DNA from: Bacteriovoracaceae bacterium UBA4096
GTDB lineage: Bacteria; Bdellovibrionota; Bacteriovoracia; Bacteriovoracales; Bacteriovoracaceae
NCBI GenBank assembly: GCA_002381945.1
Contig: DFXY01000062.1
Span: 121,612-153,697 of the forward strand
DNA: 32,086 bases
Reading direction: 5' to 3'
Within the stretch, counting starts at the first letter, position 1, and every line of letters starts with the position of its first letter. The translations under genes and the position numbers were made by a program. Below, in pieces: positions 15,372-21,891 of the stretch. The notes under the pieces were generated by a model. That model saw nothing but the letters and a program-made list of their open reading frames with translations. It was not told the origin of the DNA and made no database searches.

Positions 15372-17360
15372 TTAGGCAGCTGATTTTTCTGATTCTGAAG
15401 ACTCGATAACTTCGGTGGTTGCAGGAGCTTTTCCTGTGTTCTTTAAACTCTCAACGATTTCATCTGACATAAGCATCTTCTTACGAAGGGCCTCACGGGA
15501 AATTCCCATGGTCGTTGCGGCCTTGGATTTATTGCCTTTATGACGCTTAATCTCGGCCAGGATCATCTCCCTTTCAACCAACGCCACTCGGTCCTTCAAA
15601 GGAATAGAAGGATCATCCGCATGAGGAATATTCTCCAGCAGACAATTGGCCGTTTTTGAAACATCGATGATAGGAGAAGACTTGCTTCCCAGATCAGTAA
15701 TGATATGGGCCTTCGGATTGTACAATACTGCCTTCTCGACTGCCTTCTCAAGCTCAGTGACGTTTCCAGGCCAGGCATAATTAATCAACTGGTCCTTCAC
15801 GATATCCGAGAAATCCTTAAGCAGCAGTCCCTGTTTACGGCACTCCCTTCTTAAGCATGAGCTCAAGAGGTCTTCAATATCCATAGGACGTTTTCGAAGT
15901 GGCTCGATGTTAACTTCGGAAGAACACATGTAATGATAAAGCTCCGGATTAAATGTTCCTTCTTCTTCAATCATCTGTTTCACGTTTTTACTGGTAGTGA
16001 AGATTGCTCTTACATCTAGTGTGATATGTGAACCAGGAATGCGTCGGGCATTTAAAACCTGTATGAGCTTCATCTGAAGGTGAATCGGCATAAAGGTGAT
16101 TTCATCAAACACCACCGTTCCGCCGATTGATTCTTCCAGTTTACTTTTACTTCCTTCCGAGCCAAAAATCTCCTGAACCAAAGTCTGCTCATCCACGCCT
16201 TTGCATGAGATCACAAAATACGGTGCCAGCCCTCTTTTTCCTTCATTATGGACAATTCGGGCAAAGAGTTTTTTTCCAGTTCCCGGCTCTCCCATAACCA
16301 GCAGAGGAGAATCAATGTCTTTTAAGCGTACAATGGCCTTACGGATTTCTGAAGTCTGAGGAGATCTTCCAATCCAGGCATATTCCCGATCATAAGGAGT
16401 CGAGAATCTGCGGATGAGAGATTTTTCAGACATCGGACTATAGTGATGGAAAACTGATGAAAGGATCAAGGCCAGAACCTTCATGGTCTTTTCATCTTCC
16501 ACTGTAAATCGATCTTCATTTCTTTTATTCAGGACTTCAATTACCCCGATGATTTTATCTTCACGGTTGGAAATTGGACTACAGATAATAGAGCGAGTAT
16601 CAAAGCCCGTCATTTTATCCATTTCTTCCGAGAAGCGAACTTTGTCAGTCGTGGCATCAATGTTCAGAGAAACACCGGTCGTAAAAACCGAACCAGCAAT
16701 CCCCTTTCGATAATCAAACTTCAGTAATTCTTTTTCTATACCCAAAGCGGCCACTGCCTCAAGCTCATTGGTTTCTGTATTAATTAGAAAAATGGATGCA
16801 CGCTGGCCGTTTAAGATTCGAACAATTTCTTCCAACATACTTTCTACAAATTTTTCTTTATTTCCGAACTGGGTAATATCTTTAAATAAAGATAGTAGCA
16901 GTGAAAACATCTCAAATCCCTCTTTTTCAGAGGCATAATGCTGCGTGAGAGCTAGCTGGATCAGGCTGTCTTTCAGACGTTCGGGAGGAAGGCTTTGAAT
17001 ATATTGTTCAATAAAACGCTTCATGTTGCCATAATCTTCCGCATCTAATTCTGCTCCATAATTCATGGCCGCATCTGAACTAGAAGTCATGTCATGGAAA
17101 GCACGCACAACATTGGCCCCGAAATCAAATCTCAAACGTTTAAATTGTATGGAGCAACGAAGAGTTGATCCTACCGGAAGGGGAAAGCTAGTGGTAAATC
17201 CCAGACCCGTCATACTGACATCCATCAGCTTAACCTTATCCACGAATTCATAGCGACCCTGTTCATTCTCAAACTCAACCAGGAACTGCACATCATCGCG
17301 GGATTCAACTGGTACCCGAAAGGACTGGTAGTATTTAAATTCTGAAAAACTGGTTAGCAT
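15372..17360 (-). CDS. PilZ-GAF-AAA+-Fis regulator without GAFTGA loop
   Basis: A 662-residue regulator of enhancer-binding-protein architecture. Residues about 10-125 are PilZ-like ('DVSMTGLGF', D47-x-S49-x-x-G52), but the first arginine of the RxxxR switch is replaced (Tyr11...Arg15), so c-di-GMP binding is doubtful. Residues about 160-305 form a GAF domain. The AAA+ module has Walker A 'GEPGTGKK' (357-364) and Walker B 'VVFDE' (416-420). Between them, residues 399-413 replace the stretch that should carry GAFTGA, the sigma-54 contact loop. The arginine-finger region and sensor II ('WPGNVTEL' for WPGNVREL) are also altered. A Fis-type helix-turn-helix closes the protein ('NKSKAATTMGISREALRKKM'). 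It therefore probably acts independently of sigma-54. The ATG at 17360 follows AAGGGAG. Confidence 0.9.
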   Translation of the reverse strand: MLTSFSEFKYYQSFRVPVESRDDVQFLVEFENEQGRYEFVDKVKLMDVSMTGLGFTTSFPLPVGSTLRCSIQFKRLRFDFGANVVRAFHDMTSSSDAAMNYGAELDAEDYGNMKRFIEQYIQSLPPERLKDSLIQLALTQHYASEKEGFEMFSLLLSLFKDITQFGNKEKFVESMLEEIVRILNGQRASIFLINTETNELEAVAALGIEKELLKFDYRKGIAGSVFTTGVSLNIDATTDKVRFSEEMDKMTGFDTRSIICSPISNREDKIIGVIEVLNKRNEDRFTVEDEKTMKVLALILSSVFHHYSPMSEKSLIRRFSTPYDREYAWIGRSPQTSEIRKAIVRLKDIDSPLLVMGEPGTGKKLFARIVHNEGKRGLAPYFVISCKGVDEQTLVQEIFGSEGSKSKLEESIGGTVVFDEITFMPIHLQMKLIQVLNARRIPGSHITLDVRAIFTTSKNVKQMIEEEGTFNPELYHYMCSSEVNIEPLRKRPMDIEDLLSSCLRRECRKQGLLLKDFSDIVKDQLINYAWPGNVTELEKAVEKAVLYNPKAHIITDLGSKSSPIIDVSKTANCLLENIPHADDPSIPLKDRVALVEREMILAEIKRHKGNKSKAATTMGISREALRKKMLMSDEIVESLKNTGKAPATTEVIESSESEKSAA

Positions 17361-17528
17361 GGAGGCTCCCTTTTATATCTATCCAAAGGCTTATCGGAAA
17401 CTGACGATCAAACTTTAGAAAACATGCCTTTAAAACTTGGCAGTTCAAAAACAGGTGGTTAACTGACCAAAAAAGAAGGCCGCATAAACTTTTAACACCC
17501 CAGGAAGATCTTTCACGAAGGCTGTTTT

Positions 17529-17572
17529 CTTAAGTCTTAAGATGAGACAGTTTGACATCTCTTCATCTTAAG
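17529..17572 (+). repeat. CTTAAG repeats and inverted repeat upstream of the 17580 gene
   Basis: CTTAAG occurs at 17529, 17536 and 17567. The last two are part of a perfect 10-bp inverted repeat, CTTAAGATGA (17536-17545) and TCATCTTAAG (17563-17572), separated by 17 bases. In an RNA from this strand the right arm would overlap the AAGGAT ribosome site (17570-17575) of the gene starting at 17580. It may be an operator or a translation-controlling hairpin; both are inference. Confidence 0.55.
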
Positions 17573-17579
17573 GATCTGA

Positions 17580-18014
17580 ATGAAACACCTATTATTACTG
17601 AGCTTTACTCTTTTCTCATTCACAGCATTTGGGTCAGGTATCCTGAACGTGAAGGATCTGAAGGTTGGCGACCGGCTTGAAGGTATCAATAACATCACTA
17701 AACGAGAGTGCACCATTGAAGTTCTTAAAAAAGAGGCCATCGAAAATGAGCAGGAGATTGTCATTATTGTTGATGGCAAGGAAGATGAAGAATATCGACT
17801 TAGATATCGGAAGGGCCTTTTAACTTATGAATATACGGCCCAATTATATGATCTAAAGGATAACAGATTAAATGCTATCGTTAAGGCACAGGCCGTTTTG
17901 AAAACTGGTAAGATTTCAGACCGCACAACTTTCCGCATCGTTCAGGAAGTTTATTATGAAAATCATTTTGTCCTGAATACTTTGGTGAATTGTCTGAAGC
18001 TTAAAGAAGCTTAA
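17580..18014 (+). CDS. Small exported protein of unknown function
   Basis: A 144-residue protein starting with a clear signal peptide (MKHLLLLSFTLFSFTAFGSG, cleavage likely after FGS or FGSG). The mature part is lysine- and glutamate-rich with predicted beta strands ('ECTIEVLKKEAIENEQEIV', 'YRLRYRKGLLTYEY', 'TTFRIVQEVYYE') and two cysteines (Cys44 and one near the C-terminus) that could form a disulfide. I do not recognise a family. AAGGAT lies five bases before the ATG and is partly covered by the inverted repeat described above. The stop overlaps by four bases the stop of the convergent exported-protein gene (TTAA at 18011-18014). Confidence 0.78.
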   Translation: MKHLLLLSFTLFSFTAFGSGILNVKDLKVGDRLEGINNITKRECTIEVLKKEAIENEQEIVIIVDGKEDEEYRLRYRKGLLTYEYTAQLYDLKDNRLNAIVKAQAVLKTGKISDRTTFRIVQEVYYENHFVLNTLVNCLKLKEA

Positions 18015-18451
18015 AAAGCCTTTTGAATGCGATCTCGGAGTTTTTTCTTATTAAAACTTCCTACCATACACTTTATTGGCGGCTGGCCGATTAAAATCAG
18101 CACATGAGCTTCATTAAAATCTTTGTGGAGTGAAACTTTCAAAAAACCCTTTTTCATGGGTTTCATTTTCTTTGAGATAAAACAAGATTCAACATTTTCG
18201 AAATTAAATGTCATCTGGGGAGCAACCGAGCGTTCAGAATAGGAACCGTAGCTAATCTTGAAATTACAAACCTTCTTCCCTTTCTTTAAGGTAATTTCTT
18301 TGGAAAAATCAATGTTATTAATGACGACTTCAAAAACTTCCGAATCTTTATCCCTTGCCTGACATGAAAAATCCGGCCCCAGCCCCTGAGCATTTGCCGT
18401 CAAAGAAAATATCAAAGCAATTAATGGTATCAGGGAATTAATACTTTTCAT
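18011..18451 (-). CDS. Small exported protein coupled to the arginine deiminase homologue
   Basis: A 146-residue protein with a signal peptide (MKSINSLIPLIALIFSLTANA, cleavage likely after NA-Q). The mature domain has four cysteines, in 'FSCQA', 'KKVCNFK', 'VESCFIS' and 'PIKCMVG', enough for two disulfides, and a basic C-terminus ('KKKLRDRIQKAF'). No family is recognised. Its ATG overlaps the stop of the preceding gene as ATGA (18448-18451), so it is translated together with the deiminase homologue and may be its partner, inhibitor or substrate; that is inference from coupling alone. Confidence 0.78.
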   Translation of the reverse strand: MKSINSLIPLIALIFSLTANAQGLGPDFSCQARDKDSEVFEVVINNIDFSKEITLKKGKKVCNFKISYGSYSERSVAPQMTFNFENVESCFISKKMKPMKKGFLKVSLHKDFNEAHVLILIGQPPIKCMVGSFNKKKLRDRIQKAF

Positions 18452-20046
18452 TTAGCGGCCTTCTTTACAGGTGAGCAATAAGGAAGGCTATGTGATGAAC
18501 AGTGTAAATTCCCATTGCCAAGATGAGCATAGTCCCAGGTATCTATAAAAGAGGCCTGCACTTTTTTTTGTTTTAACTCTTTAGTCAGATAGTCCCTGAA
18601 TAATGGGTTCTGAGGGTCAGAGAAAATGATATTCCCATTGGCAACAACAGAGTTGGTGGGGTTTGGCATGAAAGAACCACCATCACCAGGCCTTGCTAAT
18701 TGCTTATGGCCATTTTCATCTACCGCAGGCGTTCCATAGAACAAATCCGGCACATCAATTAAGCTTAAGTGTTTTCCACACTGAGGTAGTCGTGAAAGAA
18801 TCTTCTGGGTGATTTTCTTTTTAGACTCATCAATACTTTTCTGAACCAGTTCATTGTAATCTAAAAACTCTGGTTCTTTCATGGCCTTTAAAAATTCTGC
18901 ATTGGTAATGCTTTCAATCTCACAGGTCTTTAACTCTTCCTCGCTGGCATGAGCATCAGATAGAATTTGGTCCTTAATGAAATAGAAGGCCTGTGAAGCT
19001 CCATTTTTTCCTTTCACGTCTCCCTTACTCTTACCCCCTCGGGAGGGAGCTGCAAAGTTATCCAGAATGTGGCAAAACTGATTGCCTACACCTCTTAAAC
19101 TCCGGGACAGTCTGAATTCTTTTAGATCAGCCGTGGAAGCATCCGCCTTTAAAAAGCTACCTGAAAAAAGTGGATGATTCGCTGAGCGCGGTTCTGATAA
19201 TAATTCCATTGCCTTTCTAGGACTGGCAAACATAAGCGAGAAGTTGCATTCTTTGGGAACACCTGGGAGATTGGTAGGAATAACCTTAAAAACTTCATCC
19301 ACATGCCCTACAGAAAGCCAGCTAACATCCATCTGGACGGTGTTCTCATCCTTACCACAGAACTGAGAGGCAAATTGTGAACTCTGATTATCTCCTACCA
19401 GACAAAATCCGCCTGGTAATCCTTCTATATTTCCCCCCATTTCTCCACTCGCAAAAGATTTTCCTTCCGGAACCAGTAATTGATGATCCGTTTTCAGGAC
19501 TTCACCTTCGGTAATCTCACAACTGGATATGCTTTTAACGAGTTTTTTAGCAGCATCTTCGCCACCTCGATCATAACTTCCAATTTTTCTAACAACCGGT
19601 CGACCACTGGTCGGATTAATGAATGATTCAAAATAATCCTGCTGCCAGGTGTAGGACTGACTTTCAGCGGGGATAACTTTTTTTAATATTGATGCAGGTA
19701 TTTTGCCTTTAGATGAGGCTATCTTACCTTCCAACTCTTTTTTTAGTTGCTGAAAATCTTCAGGGTTAGATGGAACAACGATGTTAGGAGAAGATTCAGA
19801 AAACTTATAACTCTCCAGCACCTTGATAATAAATTCCCCAGGCACACTTTGGGATTTTGGATTAGCGTAATGTGGTGACAGGGAAATCACAAAGGTTGAA
19901 ACAGGGTATGTATCATCGAGTAAGGTGGTGCCTGAATCAGGACATTTTTTGACATCGGCAGCATAGTTAAACTTACAGCTCTGCCCTAGTACGCTAAAGG
20001 AACTGAGAAGCATTATCATTAGAAGGATGAGTGGGCGGATTAACAT
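18448..20046 (-). CDS. Exported protein-arginine deiminase (PAD_C) homologue
   Basis: A 532-residue exported protein. The signal peptide is MLIRPLILLMIMLLSSFSVLG, cleaved before QSC. The rest matches the catalytic domain of vertebrate-type peptidylarginine deiminases, which turn protein arginine into citrulline. From recalled human PAD4 motifs, the four catalytic residues have counterparts: Asp137 in 'TWQQD' (PAD4 Asp350), His248 and Asp250 in 'SWLSVGHVDE' (His471, Asp473) and Cys516 in 'NGNLHC' (Cys645). Collinear blocks include 'LMFASPRKA', 'LIDVPDLF', 'FMPNPTNSVV' and 'ASFIDTWDY'. The PAD immunoglobulin-like N-terminal domains are missing, and about 95 extra residues lie between His248 and Cys516. 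The ATG at 20046 is preferred to TTG 20076, which would bury the signal peptide. Calcium sites were not assessed. Confidence 0.85.
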   Translation of the reverse strand: MLIRPLILLMIMLLSSFSVLGQSCKFNYAADVKKCPDSGTTLLDDTYPVSTFVISLSPHYANPKSQSVPGEFIIKVLESYKFSESSPNIVVPSNPEDFQQLKKELEGKIASSKGKIPASILKKVIPAESQSYTWQQDYFESFINPTSGRPVVRKIGSYDRGGEDAAKKLVKSISSCEITEGEVLKTDHQLLVPEGKSFASGEMGGNIEGLPGGFCLVGDNQSSQFASQFCGKDENTVQMDVSWLSVGHVDEVFKVIPTNLPGVPKECNFSLMFASPRKAMELLSEPRSANHPLFSGSFLKADASTADLKEFRLSRSLRGVGNQFCHILDNFAAPSRGGKSKGDVKGKNGASQAFYFIKDQILSDAHASEEELKTCEIESITNAEFLKAMKEPEFLDYNELVQKSIDESKKKITQKILSRLPQCGKHLSLIDVPDLFYGTPAVDENGHKQLARPGDGGSFMPNPTNSVVANGNIIFSDPQNPLFRDYLTKELKQKKVQASFIDTWDYAHLGNGNLHCSSHSLPYCSPVKKAAK

Positions 20047-20115
20047 CGCCACATTATCGGGTATTAAACTGGTCAACTTTAAAAGGATTTTTATTAATCA
20101 CATAAGTCGTTGAAT

Positions 20116-20916
20116 TCAAAACAAGTGCTGAAGCAACTTTCTAATGATGTTCTGCCTTGAAATATTCTCAAGCTGCTCAATTCCGGGGACTGCATTTAGT
20201 TCCAAAATAAACAAACGGTCATGTTGTATAAACAAATCTATCGCTCCATATTGAGCACCCGACAAAGAAATAAGCCGCTTTACCTCAGAATTAAATTCGT
20301 CCGGGAAAGTCACAAGTTCAGCTTCCCCTTCTCGCTTGAAATTGGCAGCGATTCCCGAGCGGGCCTTTCTTCTTAGCACTAAGGGCCTTTCATCTTTAAT
20401 AAAAAAATAGCGGTATTCAGCGGCATCTTTTATCAGTGGCTGAATGAGATAATCCTCATCTTGCATCTTCTTCTTTTTTTTCAGCCATCCTAACAGAGTA
20501 TCTCTGGTTAAAACTTCAATTCCCCATCCACCTTGACCAAAATTTGGTTTAACTACCATTTCTGGGTAAAGTACAGAAAACTTTTCAGCAGTAATGGGAT
20601 CAATACCTTTTAATCCCAGCCAGGGAAGGGCCGGCAGATCGTGGTCATCAAACCAGGCCCATTGAGAACTTTTAGAGCGAAAACGTTTTAAGACCGAAAC
20701 CGGGTTAACAACTTGATTCTCAGACATGGATCCCAAGATCAAAAGATCAAGGTCACTCTTATAAACTCCGGTAGTGCGGGCCAGATATTTATCGGCGGTC
20801 GGTAAATCCAGGTCGGTCCAGGGATCAAACAACGAAACCGATTGGCCGACCTCTTCAATCAACCTATTTATGAAATAAGTATTTTTATTTTTTGCAAAGA
20901 CACAGATTTTATTCAT
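20116..20916 (-). CDS. ATP-grasp ligase, RimK-like
   Basis: A 266-residue cytosolic protein with an ATP-grasp fold. 'VVKPNFGQGGWGIEVL' is the ATP-binding lysine strand and glycine-rich lid (about 140-156), 'DYLIQPLIKD' is the adenine-contacting strand, and 'FILELNAVPGIEQLE' (about 240-254) carries the Mg-binding E-x-N and the usual PG. This layout is closest to RimK/LysX-type amino-acid ligases, which join an amino acid to a peptide or protein carboxyl group; the substrate is unknown. It lies 69 bases upstream of the PAD homologue on the same strand and is divergent from the M14 peptidase gene across only 36 bases, so its promoter must lie partly inside that gene. Confidence 0.87.
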   Translation of the reverse strand: MNKICVFAKNKNTYFINRLIEEVGQSVSLFDPWTDLDLPTADKYLARTTGVYKSDLDLLILGSMSENQVVNPVSVLKRFRSKSSQWAWFDDHDLPALPWLGLKGIDPITAEKFSVLYPEMVVKPNFGQGGWGIEVLTRDTLLGWLKKKKKMQDEDYLIQPLIKDAAEYRYFFIKDERPLVLRRKARSGIAANFKREGEAELVTFPDEFNSEVKRLISLSGAQYGAIDLFIQHDRLFILELNAVPGIEQLENISRQNIIRKLLQHLF

Positions 20917-20952
20917 AAAGACAGTTCCGTAAACTTTAACTAAAATGGATGC

Positions 20953-21891
20953 ATGCTTTTTAAAACTCTACCTATTATGCTGCTTGTGACTGCATTTGCC
21001 TATGCTCAAACTGTCGAGACGACCTCTACCGAGGAAGCTCCGAAGACGCCCCTTACTTATCCGTTAAATCCTGTAGTTAAAAAGTTCTGTGAGCAGCTCG
21101 ATGAAAAGTTCAAGGCCTATAAGTGGGGCGAAGCTCACTGTGAATACTTTGACTGGATCAACGTTCGTAAAACAAACAAAGGCACTCCTCTTATCTGGAC
21201 CACTTTTGGAGAAGAAAAATCAAAGGGTGCTGCCAACACGACTCTAATTCTCTGTGGAGTCCATGGAGATGAAATCACTCCCGTCAAATTTTGCTGGGAT
21301 TTGATGCGAGAACTTAAATCCAACCACACCTTTAACAATAAAATGGTGGTGGTTGCCCCTGTAGTGAGTCCTGATTCATTTTTTATCCCAAGACCTACCA
21401 GAACGAATGCTGCAGGCGTGGATGTAAATCGAAACTTCCCGACAGCAGACTGGAGGGCAGAGGCCCATAAACGCTGGAAGACCAACTATCGCGCTGATAA
21501 GAGAAAATTTCCCGGCCCTTATGCAGCCTCAGAACAAGAAACGATTTTTCAAATGAATCTGATTTTGCGTTATAAACCCAACAAGGTCATTACTGTCCAT
21601 GCTCCGCTCACCATGCTTGATTATGATGGCCCCTCTCTTCGAGCGGAAGCAGGCAAATCTGCCAAAGAACTTCTGGAGCAAATGTCCAAAAAGTCTGATG
21701 GTTATAAAGTTTCTAACTACCCTATTTTTCCTGGGAGCTTGGGAAATTGGTCCGGAAAAGAAAAACACATTCCGACCTACACCCTGGAATTACCAAACTC
21801 TAACCCACTCGAAACAGATAAGTTCTGGCTTCTTTTTAAAGATGCCGTTATCTATGCCATTGAGCATCCGATGAAACCTACCATCGATTAG
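20953..21891 (+). CDS. Exported M14 zinc carboxypeptidase, MpaA-like
   Basis: A 312-residue exported protein with signal peptide MLFKTLPIMLLVTAFAYA. The M14 catalytic set is complete: zinc ligands His104 and Glu107 in 'HGDE' and His216 in 'VHAP', the substrate-binding 'DVNRNFP' (157-163) and the general base Glu279 in 'YTLELP'. Members with this short bacterial form (MpaA and relatives) remove meso-diaminopimelate from murein peptides, and related enzymes trim proteins. The periplasmic or secreted location favours peptidoglycan peptides here, but this is not shown by sequence. It is divergent from the ATP-grasp gene, and its stop overlaps by four bases the stop of the convergent hemH-MFS gene. 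Confidence 0.9.
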   Translation: MLFKTLPIMLLVTAFAYAQTVETTSTEEAPKTPLTYPLNPVVKKFCEQLDEKFKAYKWGEAHCEYFDWINVRKTNKGTPLIWTTFGEEKSKGAANTTLILCGVHGDEITPVKFCWDLMRELKSNHTFNNKMVVVAPVVSPDSFFIPRPTRTNAAGVDVNRNFPTADWRAEAHKRWKTNYRADKRKFPGPYAASEQETIFQMNLILRYKPNKVITVHAPLTMLDYDGPSLRAEAGKSAKELLEQMSKKSDGYKVSNYPIFPGSLGNWSGKEKHIPTYTLELPNSNPLETDKFWLLFKDAVIYAIEHPMKPTID

